Origin: Ahrensia kielensis DSM 5890 | GTDB lineage: Bacteria; Pseudomonadota; Alphaproteobacteria; Rhizobiales; Rhizobiaceae | Direction of reading: 5' to 3' | Assembly (NCBI RefSeq): GCF_000374465.1 | Contig: NZ_KB894532.1 | Coordinates: forward strand, 1 to 64,000 | Length of the DNA stretch: 64,000 bases | Shown here: piece by piece, positions 16,612-25,687 of the stretch | How positions within the stretch are numbered: position 1 is the first letter of the stretch | Layout: each line of letters begins with the position of its first letter | The notes under the pieces: generated by a model | The model's database searches: none | Seen by the model: only the letters and a program-made list of their open reading frames with translations | Told to the model about the DNA's origin: nothing | Made by a program: the position numbers and the translations under genes

Positions 16612-17336
16612 GTGCACTTCTTGAAGTCCGCAACGTGACCAAGCGGTTTGGTGGATTAACGGCAGTAAATGACCTGTCCTTTGACGTGAGCGAAGGTGAA
16701 GTGCTGGCATTGCTAGGGCCGAACGGCTCAGGCAAGACAACCATGATGAACATGATCTCTGGCGCGCTGAAATCCAGCAGTGGCGATATCAATTTAGCAG
16801 GCGCACCCATCACTGGATTACCGCCGCACCGCATTGCAGCCAAAGGCGTAGCGCGGACCTTTCAGCTAGTGAAAATTCTGCCTTCGCTTGATGTACGTGA
16901 AAACGTGGTGGCAGCTCTAGCATTCCGGCACGATGCGCTTTGGGGAAAGACTGCCCAAGACGAAGCAGACCGTTTGCTGGCTCATGCAGGGCTTGAATCG
17001 CGCGGCAGTGAGATGGTCGAGAATTTGACGTATATTGATCAGAAACGTGTCGAACTGGCCCGTGCGTTAGCCGCGCAGCCGCGCTTATTGTTGCTGGACG
17101 AATGGCTTGCAGGGTTAAATCCAACCGAGTTGCATATTGGGATCGAGCTGATCGCGATGTTGCGCAAAAGCGGCATGACAATTCTGCTGGTCGAACACGT
17201 TATGGAAGCTGTCAGGGCGCTGTGCAGTCGTTGCGTGGTGATGAATGCAGGCAGCAAAATTGCGGATGGCGAAACGCACGCAGTACTGGCCGACCCAGAA
17301 GTAATCCGCGCCTATCTGGGAGAAGCTCATGCTTGA
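16608..17336 (+). CDS. Branched-chain-type ABC transporter ATPase (LivG-like)
   Basis: The 242-residue ATPase has Walker A GPNGSGKTT, the LivG-type Q-loop region GVARTFQLVKILPSLDVRENV and Walker B LLLLDEWLAGLNPTE. The ABC signature is divergent (LTYIDQKRVELARAL in place of LSGGQ), common in some LivG subgroups. The start overlaps livM and the stop overlaps livF, so the five transport genes form one tight operon. Confidence 0.92.
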   Translation: MSALLEVRNVTKRFGGLTAVNDLSFDVSEGEVLALLGPNGSGKTTMMNMISGALKSSSGDINLAGAPITGLPPHRIAAKGVARTFQLVKILPSLDVRENVVAALAFRHDALWGKTAQDEADRLLAHAGLESRGSEMVENLTYIDQKRVELARALAAQPRLLLLDEWLAGLNPTELHIGIELIAMLRKSGMTILLVEHVMEAVRALCSRCVVMNAGSKIADGETHAVLADPEVIRAYLGEAHA

Positions 17337-18048
17337 GATCAAAAACCTCTCCGTTACTTATGGCAAACACAAAGCCTTGCAGGACGTCTCAATCAGTATG
17401 ACCGAAGCCGAAGCAATCGTCATTCTCGGTGCTAATGGCGCAGGCAAATCGACCCTGCTTAAATCCGTTGCAGGTATGGTTCGGCCAAGTACGGATGCAC
17501 AAATTTCCATAGCGGGCGAAAACCTAATTGGGATGCCAATGCATGAGGTCGTTGAAACGGGAATTGCTGTTGTGCCTGAAGGGCGCGGCGTGTTTGCCGA
17601 ATTGACCGTCCGTGAAAACCTGTTGCTAGGGGCTTACCCAAAACGGGCGCGCGCCAATGAACAGGCAAATCTGGACAATGTGCTCACCTTATTCCCGCGC
17701 CTTGCCGAGCGTCGTCGCCAAACTGTTTCGACCATGTCGGGCGGCGAGCAACAAATGGTTGCAATCGGCCGCGCCTTAATGTCTGCGCCTCGCTTGTTGA
17801 TGTTAGACGAACCTAGTCTTGGGCTAGCACCAGTGCTTGTAGGTGAACTGTTTCAGTCACTGGCAAAAATTCGCGAAAGCGGTGTTGGCCTGCTGATCGT
17901 CGAGCAGAATGTGAAAATCAGCCTGTCAATTGCCGATCGTGGCTACCTGCTAGAGGCAGGACGCGTCGTGGGGCAAGGCACAGCAGAAGCTTTAGCAGAT
18001 GACCCAGCGGTTCAGAATGCATTTCTGGGCGCCGCGGCACATACTTGA
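17329..18048 (+). CDS. Branched-chain-type ABC transporter ATPase (LivF-like)
   Basis: The 239-residue ATPase has Walker A GANGAGKST, GIAVVPEGRGVFAELTVRENL (diagnostic of LivF), signature MSGGEQQMVAIGRAL and Walker B LLMLDEPSLGLAP. It overlaps livG by 8 bp. It is the second ATPase of the transporter and acts as a heterodimer with the LivG-like subunit. Confidence 0.93.
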   Translation: MLEIKNLSVTYGKHKALQDVSISMTEAEAIVILGANGAGKSTLLKSVAGMVRPSTDAQISIAGENLIGMPMHEVVETGIAVVPEGRGVFAELTVRENLLLGAYPKRARANEQANLDNVLTLFPRLAERRRQTVSTMSGGEQQMVAIGRALMSAPRLLMLDEPSLGLAPVLVGELFQSLAKIRESGVGLLIVEQNVKISLSIADRGYLLEAGRVVGQGTAEALADDPAVQNAFLGAAAHT

Positions 18049-18064
18049 ACAAGGAGAGATTATT

Positions 18065-19516
18065 TTGGAAACGCTTGGATTGATGATTGGCGGCAAGGAT
18101 AGAGCCGCAACAGACGATGCCACCTTTGTGCGCCGTAACCCAATTACCAATGAACTTGCCACGAAAGCGGCAGCGGCAACCGTGGATGATGCGATAGCTG
18201 CAGTTGATGCCGCAGCTGCGGCTTTTCCCAAGTGGTCGCAAAGCACGCCTGCCGAACGTCGCAAAGTACTGTTCAAAGCCGCAGATATTTTGATCGAGAA
18301 AATGCCGTTATTCGTAGAAGCGATGGCAGCTGAGATTGGTGCAACGGCAGGTTGGGCCGGATTTAATGTCACGCTTGCGGCCGACATGCTGCGTGAAGCT
18401 GGAGCGATGACCACACAAATAACTGGTGAAATCATTCCGTCGAACCGCCCAGGCTCCATGGCGATGGCGGTACGTCAAGCTGCAGGTGTTGTCTTGTCCA
18501 TGGCACCGTGGAATGCACCAGTCATTCTTGGAGTTCGCTCGATTGCGATGCCTATTGCCTGCGGCAACACTGTGGTGATGAAAACCTCTGAAATCTGCCC
18601 GCGCACCCACCGTCTTATCATTGATGCACTGTGCGAAGCAGAACTTCCAGCAGGAGTGCTGAACGCAATTTCTAATGCGCCAGATGATGCACCAGCTATC
18701 GTTGAAGCGTTGATTGCCCAACCTGCCGTGCGGCGGATTAACTTTACAGGATCAACCCGTGTTGGGCGGATCATTGCAGAACTTGCTGGCCGTCACCTTA
18801 AGCCGACATTGATGGAATTGGGTGGTAAGGCCCCACTGATTGTACTGGATGATGCTGACATTGACGCAGCTGTCGCAGCAGCAGCCTTCGGCGCCTATAT
18901 GAACCAAGGCCAAATTTGCATGGCTACTGAGCGTATTGTCGTGGATGAGAGCATCGCGGACGAATTTGTTGCAGCTCTTGCTGTCAAAGCCAAAAGTCTC
19001 AAAGCTGGCAACCCGCTCGAAGGACAGGCACCACTTGGTAGTGTGGTGGACGCCACCGCAGCGCAGCGCATCGAACATATTGTAAAGGATGCCGTTTCCA
19101 AAGGAGCAACCTTACTGGCAGGTGGCAGCATTGAGGGCACACTGGTTTCAGCCATCCTTCTTGATAACGTCACCCCATCAATGAAAGTCTATAAAGAAGA
19201 ATCCTTTGGTCCTGTTGTAACCATAGCGCGAGTCAAAAGTGTGGACGAAGCTGTCGCAATTGCCAATGACACAGAATACGGCCTGTCATCAGCAGTCTTT
19301 GGTAAGGACACGGTACGCGCGATGGCCGTTGCTCGGCGCATCGAATCCGGCATTTGTCATATCAATGGACCAACAGTCCATGATGAGGCACAAATGCCAT
19401 TTGGGGGTGTGAAAGCCTCCGGCTATGGTCGTTTCGGCGGCAAAGCAGCTATTCAGGAATTCACTGAACTGCGCTGGATTACTGTGCAGGACGGCCCAAT
19501 CCATTATCCAATCTAG
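18065..19516 (+). CDS. NAD(P)-dependent aldehyde dehydrogenase (benzaldehyde/salicylaldehyde dehydrogenase-like)
   Basis: The product (483 residues from TTG 18065) is an aldehyde dehydrogenase with Asn150 (PWN), Lys173, general base Glu251 (ELGGK) and nucleophile Cys285 (GQICM). Long segments such as AAEIGATAGWAGFNV and VRQAAGVVLSMAPWNAPVILGVR resemble the salicylaldehyde/aromatic aldehyde dehydrogenase group. TTG has AAGGAGAGA upstream with good spacing; an ATG at 17999 would overlap livF by 50 bp and add foreign residues. It probably oxidises an aromatic aldehyde to its acid, possibly the product of the ThDP enzyme encoded convergently at 20844-22565. The substrate is inferred. Confidence 0.87.
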   Translation: METLGLMIGGKDRAATDDATFVRRNPITNELATKAAAATVDDAIAAVDAAAAAFPKWSQSTPAERRKVLFKAADILIEKMPLFVEAMAAEIGATAGWAGFNVTLAADMLREAGAMTTQITGEIIPSNRPGSMAMAVRQAAGVVLSMAPWNAPVILGVRSIAMPIACGNTVVMKTSEICPRTHRLIIDALCEAELPAGVLNAISNAPDDAPAIVEALIAQPAVRRINFTGSTRVGRIIAELAGRHLKPTLMELGGKAPLIVLDDADIDAAVAAAAFGAYMNQGQICMATERIVVDESIADEFVAALAVKAKSLKAGNPLEGQAPLGSVVDATAAQRIEHIVKDAVSKGATLLAGGSIEGTLVSAILLDNVTPSMKVYKEESFGPVVTIARVKSVDEAVAIANDTEYGLSSAVFGKDTVRAMAVARRIESGICHINGPTVHDEAQMPFGGVKASGYGRFGGKAAIQEFTELRWITVQDGPIHYPI

Positions 19517-19526
19517 GGCGAAAACT

Positions 19527-20291
19527 ATGCACAAGGAAAAACTTTCGGGAAAAACCTGCCTTATTACCGGTGGCGCAGGCAGTCTTGGGCTTGCAACTGC
19601 AAAGCTATTCCTTGCGCATGGTGCGCAGGTAATGTTGGTTGACCGCGATGAAGCGGCATTGGAAAAGGCCGTGGCGTCCCTGCCCGCAGGTGATGTCGCC
19701 CACCACGTTGCCGATGTCGCCGAACCTGCGAGCGTAGCAGCTTATGTATCAGCTACACTATCCCGTTTTGGTAGTATTGATGTACTGTTTTCCAATGCTG
19801 GCAATTTTGGCAAAGTGTCACCGATTGCGGATTTCCCTGATGATGTGTTTGACAGCGTGATGTCCGTTCATGTGAAGGGCTCATTTTTAGCGGCCAAGCA
19901 TTGCGCGCCCCATATGAGTAAGGGCGGATCAATCGTTATCACGTCAAGCGTTGCAGGCGTGCGTGGGGACGCGGGCGTCTATGCCTACATAACAGCCAAA
20001 CATGCCCAAGTCGGCTTGATGCGATGCCTCGCTAAAGAATTGGCTCCGCGCGGTATCCGTGTCAATACAGTGCATCCTGGCCCTATCGATAACGGATTTC
20101 AATTAGCTGTCGAACAAGGGTTGGGCGCTGCGATAAAGGCAGATGGTACTGAGTTCTTTAATCAGATGATCCCGCTTGGTCGGCATGGCACCGCTGAAGA
20201 AGTCGCCCGCGCGGTACTATACCTTGCGAGCGATGATTCCAGTTTTGTCACCGGATCAACCCATATGGTCGATGGTGGTATGAGCGTTTAA
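19527..20291 (+). CDS. Short-chain dehydrogenase/reductase
   Basis: The 254-residue classical SDR has cofactor motif TGGAGSLG near residues 14-21, NAG in the fourth strand region (FSNAGNF), the catalytic Ser in ITSSVAGV, and YxxxK as YAYITAKHA. Asp after the second strand (LVDRDE) favours NAD(H). ATG 19527 begins 10 bp after the aldehyde dehydrogenase stop; an upstream start at 19425 would lie within that gene. Its stop codon overlaps that of the convergent cupin gene. It probably oxidises or reduces an alcohol/ketone of the same pathway. Confidence 0.85.
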   Translation: MHKEKLSGKTCLITGGAGSLGLATAKLFLAHGAQVMLVDRDEAALEKAVASLPAGDVAHHVADVAEPASVAAYVSATLSRFGSIDVLFSNAGNFGKVSPIADFPDDVFDSVMSVHVKGSFLAAKHCAPHMSKGGSIVITSSVAGVRGDAGVYAYITAKHAQVGLMRCLAKELAPRGIRVNTVHPGPIDNGFQLAVEQGLGAAIKADGTEFFNQMIPLGRHGTAEEVARAVLYLASDDSSFVTGSTHMVDGGMSV

Positions 20292-20821
20292 CGGAACAGA
20301 TTATCGACATAAGCTGCACCCAAACCAACTTTTTCATAATGCTCGCGGCACATGGCGATATAGTTGTGAACATCAAAAAAACCATCCGGCTCGCCGTCTT
20401 CATCCAACCAAACCAACGGGCCGGTAACTTGAAAGAACACCCGCATCGGGTCTTCGTGCTCATAAGCAACAAGAGTATGTCCCTCTCCTGGGCTCTCGTA
20501 AATGAAATCGCCGGCAGTGGCAGTCCAATCATGCTCTAGATAACCCCACTTGCCTGAAATCGTATAGGCAAACACCTCGTGTGGATGATAATGGCGGTTC
20601 ACTAAACCCGCCTGTTTTGACATCAGAATATCGCACCATTTGTTTTGGCTAGGAGAAATCCACAGAGGACGCGACGAAACCGTATCCGTGAAGGGCACAT
20701 AATAACGCTCATCATCGATAGCGGCATCCGGTAAATATACTTCCGGTTGAGCATCAGGTCGAAAGACCTTGGTGATCGGTTTAAGATCACGCCAAAATTC
20801 ATTGGTAGGTATTTCAGGCAT
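20288..20821 (-). CDS. Cupin dioxygenase of the 2,4'-dihydroxyacetophenone dioxygenase family
   Basis: The 177-residue cupin resembles the ChrR-like group annotated as 2,4'-dihydroxyacetophenone dioxygenase. It has NRHYHPHEVFAYTISGKWGYLEHDW in the first cupin motif (metal-binding His pair and Glu), FIYESPGEGHTLVAYE in the second, and the family tail CREHYEKVGLGAAYVDNL. The founding enzyme is an Fe-dependent enzyme that cleaves the C-C bond of hydroxyacetophenones to 4-hydroxybenzoate and formate. The gene is last in the TRAP-ThDP operon, 22 bp after the ThDP gene with GGAAA upstream. The exact substrate is not known. Confidence 0.75.
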   Translation of the reverse strand: MPEIPTNEFWRDLKPITKVFRPDAQPEVYLPDAAIDDERYYVPFTDTVSSRPLWISPSQNKWCDILMSKQAGLVNRHYHPHEVFAYTISGKWGYLEHDWTATAGDFIYESPGEGHTLVAYEHEDPMRVFFQVTGPLVWLDEDGEPDGFFDVHNYIAMCREHYEKVGLGAAYVDNLFR

Positions 20822-20843
20822 AGATATTTCCTTTCTCTATTTC

Positions 20844-22565
20844 TCAGGGACGAACGCGCACATCCAAAAGGGCGAGCGTTCTGTGTTCCGCGATATGATC
20901 AAGGGCCTCGGCGATAGCCGTAGGCAAATCATTACCCATTTCAACGCGTCGTGCCCAAGCACGGCTAGCTTCAGCAATCTTGGTGAAATCAGGTGCAGGT
21001 GACAGTTGGGTCAAAGGCATTTTATTGGTGCGCGCGGCATAGCCATCTGGATAGATGCCCAATACGGATTGCCGCACAGCACCCCATTCCGCATTGTTCA
21101 CAATCACCAGCAGCAATGGTAGCTCCAGCGCTTCGGCAATCTGATGGCAAGCGACAGGGTTCGAGAACATGTAAGATCCGTCCCCCATTGTTGCGACAAT
21201 CAGCTTGTCGCGGCGGGCAAGCTGCATGCCCAGTGCAGCAGGAAAGGACCAACCTAATCCGCCCGCATGTGGTTCCTGAAACCACGCTTGATGATCGTTA
21301 AGCGTCATGGGGGCCATCGGGCAGCCAAGTTCAGACAACACCGTTGCGTCGCGGCTCTCAATCGCACGGGACAAGCACAGGCTCACCCATGCTTTGGTCA
21401 TCTGGCCTTCGCAGCCTTCTTCCGCCTGCGCCAATATTTGATGACGGGCAACCGCGTTTTCTGCAGCAACGGCAGATTGGCGCTCCGTGATCTGCTCTAT
21501 GTGAGCAGGCCGCAAAGCGTCCATGGCATGTTTCAAAGAAAGAATACCGTCTGACGTTTCACAAGCAATCGATAGGTCAGAGCGGAAGTTGCGTATCGGA
21601 GTACGCATCGATAGCGGATCTTGCGCCATCTGGATAATCTTACAGTCGGCAGCAGGCTTGTGTATGTCAGGCGCCCAAGGGGCAAGAGCATCAAGCACAA
21701 GAATTGCATCCGCACGCTCAATCAATGGTGCAGGATCAGGTGCCGCCGCCATAGGATGATCGGTCGGAATAGCCAGAGATATGGCCCAGTATTGGCACAC
21801 GGGAATGCCCCATTCTTGGGCCAACTCGGAAAGAGCGGCAAAAGCTTCAGCGCTACCTGCACCATGCTGCGCAAAGATAACGGGGTTTTTCGCTTGTGCC
21901 AAAATATGTGCAGCCTGCTTAATTTGCTCTGCACTTGCATGGGATGTTGTCGGCTGCATAGAAGGCGGCATATCCAACCCATCAGCGGATATTGTCTCGC
22001 ATAGCACCTCGCGCGGTAGGCTGACATATACCGGCCCGCGCGGCGAAGAACTGGCAATTGCCCATGCACGATCCGCCACTTCGGCAACCTGTTCAGGAAA
22101 GCGCAATTCATAATCCCATTTGCTGGCCTCGCGCACCAGCGCAGTTTGATCGCGCATTTCCTGCCCCCAGCCGATGGGCACAGTGCGCGTTCCAAATCTG
22201 TCTTTCTCCGTGGTTGGCGTGCGGCCTGAAAACAAGAGCACCGGAATATGCTCAACCGCGGCGTTGATCGCCCCAATAGCACAATTAGCCAATCCCACAT
22301 TCGTGTGTGCCATGACGGCTTGCGCTCGCCCCGTGGCAAGGTAATACCCATGCGCCATACCCATTGCAGCAGCTTCATGCGGTATGACGATTGCTTGCGG
22401 CAGGTCGATATCTTTTGCTTCGGCCTCGGCCAACCCTTCGATGATCGGAGGAAAATCCGTACCAGAATTGGCAAAGATATATTCGACCCCAATGGATTTC
22501 AGGCGCGCCAACAATGCACCACCTGCTGTCATCTGCATCGGTGTTTTCTCAGGTGAAGAATTCAT
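20844..22565 (-). CDS. ThDP-dependent decarboxylase, benzoylformate decarboxylase-like
   Basis: The 573-residue enzyme has the three domains of the acetolactate synthase/decarboxylase family: the catalytic Glu64 in HEAAAMGMAHGYY, and GDG at 461-463 with VIVNN at 487-491 for Mg-ThDP. By eye it aligns with the active site of benzoylformate decarboxylase: His87 (AHTNVGLAN) with BFD His70, His270 (IPTDHP) with His281, and Thr36 (NSGTD) where BFD has Ser26. The start is ATG 22565, 10 bp after the TRAP permease stop. A function on an aryl-glyoxylate or related 2-oxo acid is plausible; a carboligase or an acetolactate-synthase-like role is not excluded. Confidence 0.8.
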   Translation of the reverse strand: MNSSPEKTPMQMTAGGALLARLKSIGVEYIFANSGTDFPPIIEGLAEAEAKDIDLPQAIVIPHEAAAMGMAHGYYLATGRAQAVMAHTNVGLANCAIGAINAAVEHIPVLLFSGRTPTTEKDRFGTRTVPIGWGQEMRDQTALVREASKWDYELRFPEQVAEVADRAWAIASSSPRGPVYVSLPREVLCETISADGLDMPPSMQPTTSHASAEQIKQAAHILAQAKNPVIFAQHGAGSAEAFAALSELAQEWGIPVCQYWAISLAIPTDHPMAAAPDPAPLIERADAILVLDALAPWAPDIHKPAADCKIIQMAQDPLSMRTPIRNFRSDLSIACETSDGILSLKHAMDALRPAHIEQITERQSAVAAENAVARHQILAQAEEGCEGQMTKAWVSLCLSRAIESRDATVLSELGCPMAPMTLNDHQAWFQEPHAGGLGWSFPAALGMQLARRDKLIVATMGDGSYMFSNPVACHQIAEALELPLLLVIVNNAEWGAVRQSVLGIYPDGYAARTNKMPLTQLSPAPDFTKIAEASRAWARRVEMGNDLPTAIAEALDHIAEHRTLALLDVRVRP

Positions 22566-22575
22566 CGGGGAAACC

Positions 22576-23898
22576 TCATTGTAGTAATCTTGGAAGGAAC
22601 AGCGCGATACCGGGGAATAGAACGAGGATCGCGATACGAATGATTTCAGAGCCAAAAAACGGCATCACGCCTTTGAACGTTTCGCGCATAGGAACCGTTT
22701 TTGCGACCGCGTTAATGATGAACACATTTAGCCCGACAGGCGGTGTAATCAGGCCCAGTTCAACCACCACCAATATGATGATCCCAAACCAGAGCTTAGT
22801 TTCATCTGGCGTCAGGCCGTAATCCAAACCAGCGACTACGGGCCAGAAGAATGGGATAGCGAGGATCACCATCGACAAGCTATCCATCAAACATCCAAGG
22901 ATCAAAAAGATGACAATAATCAGAACCATGATGGTCATCGGTGCAAGGCCGCTCCCCTGAAGTAATTCAGCTGCGGCCTGCGGAACGCCCGCGCGAGACA
23001 TGAAAATTTTCAAAAGCTCGGCACCAAAAACAATCAGAAAAATCATGCCGCTACTGCGGGCGGTTTCCAAAAATGCATCGATGGTGTTTTGCAAACTTAG
23101 TCGGCGGCGCGAAACCCCATAAATGAGGACCATAACAACACCGATCGCAGCGGCTGCGGTAGGGCTGTAGATACCTGCGTAAATGCCGCCAATCACCACA
23201 CCAAAGATCAGCAGAACCGGCAACATTGCTATGGTTGCAGCTCCCAAATCGCGCAAAGGCAAAGGTTCAGCTTTGGGCCCAGAGCCCGGTACAAAACGGA
23301 CATAAAGCGAGATCGTCACGATAAACATAAGCGTTGCCATTAGGCCCGGGATCAATGCAGCGGCGAACATTTTAACAATGTTCACTTCAACGATGATCGC
23401 ATAGACAATCAGTACGACTGAAGGCGGGATCAGTATGCCCAGCGTGCCTCCAGCCGCGATACATCCGGTCGCCAATGCGCCTGAATATTTGTATTTACGA
23501 AGCTCGGGTATTGCCACCTGCCCCATAGTCGATGCGGTTGCCGTGGATGAGCCGCAAACTGCTCCAAAGCCTGCACAAGCAGCGATTGCTGCCATTGCAA
23601 CACCACCTCGAAAACGGCCAAGCCAAGCATTCGCACCGCGAAAAATGTCGTTTGACAGCCCACAGCGAGCAGCAAGACCGCCCATTAAAATGAACATTGG
23701 CAAGACTGACAAATCATAGTTCGAGAACTGTGCGTAAGCCAGATCCTTCAACTGGTTCAGGATGATCGATGGCCCTGATTGCAACGAAATGCCAACGATG
23801 CCAATCAAGATCATCGTGTAAGCAATCGGTATACGAATAGCGATCAAGAACAGCAGGGCTAAAAGCCCACCAATGCCAATAAGAAAACTGTCGATCAT
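22576..23898 (-). CDS. TRAP transporter large membrane subunit (DctM-like)
   Basis: The 440-residue protein with about 12 membrane segments matches the DctM family (FILMGGLAARCGLSNDIFRGANAWLGRFRGGVAMA, SSTATASTMGQVAIPELRKY, AAGGTLGILIPPSVVLIVYA, LGLITPPVGLNVFIINA). It forms the Na+-coupled channel of a TRAP transporter. The start overlaps the DctQ-like gene by ATGA. Confidence 0.93.
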   Translation of the reverse strand: MIDSFLIGIGGLLALLFLIAIRIPIAYTMILIGIVGISLQSGPSIILNQLKDLAYAQFSNYDLSVLPMFILMGGLAARCGLSNDIFRGANAWLGRFRGGVAMAAIAACAGFGAVCGSSTATASTMGQVAIPELRKYKYSGALATGCIAAGGTLGILIPPSVVLIVYAIIVEVNIVKMFAAALIPGLMATLMFIVTISLYVRFVPGSGPKAEPLPLRDLGAATIAMLPVLLIFGVVIGGIYAGIYSPTAAAAIGVVMVLIYGVSRRRLSLQNTIDAFLETARSSGMIFLIVFGAELLKIFMSRAGVPQAAAELLQGSGLAPMTIMVLIIVIFLILGCLMDSLSMVILAIPFFWPVVAGLDYGLTPDETKLWFGIIILVVVELGLITPPVGLNVFIINAVAKTVPMRETFKGVMPFFGSEIIRIAILVLFPGIALFLPRLLQ

Positions 23899-24461
23899 GG
23901 ATGTGTCCCGTTCGTGGTTTTCAATACCCGCATGGCCCTAAGGTGGGCGACAAGCGTCACGCACGCGGCAAGCGCAAGTAATAGCAACGACAAAAGTATC
24001 GGCGGAAAGGCTGTCCAAAGTGGAAGCTTTAATACAGGGGTCACTTCGCGATATTTGAGATAGCTCAGCAAACCGCCATACATCAGCACCAGCATGAAGA
24101 GCGCAAAGCCCAACGCGAGCGCAGACGACAGCACAGCCATCGCAGTCTTTGCGCGGGGTCTCATCCGCTCGGTGAATACATCAACCGACACATTCGATCC
24201 GGTGATTTGGCAATAGGGCAGAAACATAAAAATCGCGATGGCAATGATATGTTTCACCAACTCGTAATCTGCCGAAAACGGTATGCCTGTTATAAGATTA
24301 GATACAGCACTGGCGGCAGTCATGAGTGCCAATCCCATGACAAGCACTCCGCCCAGCAACGCCCACCAGCGCACGGACCAAACGATCCATGCGCCAATGC
24401 GTGTTTGGGTTGCGGCGGCAGGCGGTTCAGTGCTTGCCGCCTTATCCATGGTCTGGACCAA
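23895..24461 (-). CDS. TRAP transporter small membrane subunit (DctQ-like)
   Basis: The 188-residue protein has four predicted membrane segments (starting near WALLGGVLVMGLALMTAASAV), as in DctQ. The likely start is TTG 24461, with GGGGAG six bases upstream; ATG 24449 is the alternative. It lies two bases after the binding-protein stop and overlaps the large subunit. Confidence 0.88.
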   Translation of the reverse strand: MVQTMDKAASTEPPAAATQTRIGAWIVWSVRWWALLGGVLVMGLALMTAASAVSNLITGIPFSADYELVKHIIAIAIFMFLPYCQITGSNVSVDVFTERMRPRAKTAMAVLSSALALGFALFMLVLMYGGLLSYLKYREVTPVLKLPLWTAFPPILLSLLLLALAACVTLVAHLRAMRVLKTTNGTHP

Positions 24462-24463
24462 GA

Positions 24464-25498
24464 TTAGCTCCCCGCCATAGCTTTGCGTGCAGCAGCAACC
24501 AGTGCCGCGGCATCAAAGCCAGATTGTTCGCCAATCCAACGGTCAACAACAGGGGCAAGAGCATTGTTAAAAGCGGCCATTTCATCATCGCTTAGAACGA
24601 TATGTTCGTTGCCATTGTCGACCGCCATTTTGATCCCGAAGTCATCAGCACCGCGCCAAATATCGGCAACTTCGCGGAGCCAGTCTTCACCGCTGTTATC
24701 GGTGAATATCTGCTTAAGGTCGTCGGGAAGCCCTTCCCACCGTGCTTTGTTCATCGAGACTTGGAAGGTCGAAGTGCCAAAACGATTATTATTAGGACCT
24801 TCAATTTGATATTTTGTGGCCTCATGCAATTGCAAAGGTGGAATGATTTCCCATGGTATCAACGCTCCATCAACGGCACTGGTGCTGAGGGCTTGCGGCA
24901 AATCGGGTACAGGCATCGTGACCGGAGTGGCCCCCATTGCCTCGACAACTGCATTGCCAGTTGGGCCAGGAACTCTCAATTTCAAGCCTTTTGTATCGTC
25001 CGGCGAACGCACTAATTTTTCCGCCATATGCAGTGCCTGTCCAGCGTGGACATGCATGAACAATACCTTCACATCTGCAAATTCAGATGCGAGATGCTCG
25101 TCGAACATATCGCGCATCGCTAGGTTTGCAGCTGTTAAATCATTCGTGAATACAGTCGGTAACTCAAAGACTTCCGAGCGCGGGAATAATCCAGGCGTAT
25201 AGCCGTTCAACGTCCAAACAATATCAACCACACCTTCAGCGACTTGGCGGAACAGTTGCGGCGGAGCGCCGCCCAGCGACATTGCAGGGTAGAGTTCAAT
25301 TTTTATCCGCCCCTTAGATTGGTCCTGAATTCGCTGCGCCCATGGCAATAGCATCTGGCTATGCGCAGGTGCTTTGGGACCCAAAAAATGGTGTAGCTTG
25401 AGTTCAACTTCGGGGTTTTGCGCCCAAGATTTACGTATATAGGCTGGCATCGCGATTGCAGCGGCGCCGCCGACAAGAATCTGTCGTCGATTGATCAT
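24464..25498 (-). CDS. TRAP transporter periplasmic binding protein (DctP-like)
   Basis: The 344-residue DctP-family protein has a signal MINRRQILVGGAAAIAMPAYIRKSWAQ-like start (in two parts: MINRRQILVGGAAAIAMPAY and a cleavage site at SWAQ). The conserved ligand-binding Arg lies in GLKLRVPGPTGN and the following IPWEIIPPLQLHE segment is shared with receptors of aromatic or 2-oxo acids. ATG 25498 has GGAGGAAAT upstream; an upstream start at 25618 is rejected. It heads the TRAP-ThDP-cupin operon, so the ligand may be the 2-oxo acid decarboxylated by the ThDP enzyme. Confidence 0.88.
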   Translation of the reverse strand: MINRRQILVGGAAAIAMPAYIRKSWAQNPEVELKLHHFLGPKAPAHSQMLLPWAQRIQDQSKGRIKIELYPAMSLGGAPPQLFRQVAEGVVDIVWTLNGYTPGLFPRSEVFELPTVFTNDLTAANLAMRDMFDEHLASEFADVKVLFMHVHAGQALHMAEKLVRSPDDTKGLKLRVPGPTGNAVVEAMGATPVTMPVPDLPQALSTSAVDGALIPWEIIPPLQLHEATKYQIEGPNNNRFGTSTFQVSMNKARWEGLPDDLKQIFTDNSGEDWLREVADIWRGADDFGIKMAVDNGNEHIVLSDDEMAAFNNALAPVVDRWIGEQSGFDAAALVAAARKAMAGS

Positions 25499-25687
25499 GA
25501 TATTTCCTCCACAAAGCAGGCCATGACCTATCACGTCATACCCCGCGCTATTTCGGTGATCGTTGCCGCCTCCAGACTGGTTCCGACCACCTTGCCTTAG
25601 GATGATATGGGGGAACATCTTCCTCAGTAATGGATTTTTTCAGATAATAATTGTACTTTTCAAGGCATCTTATGATAGAAAGGAGAG

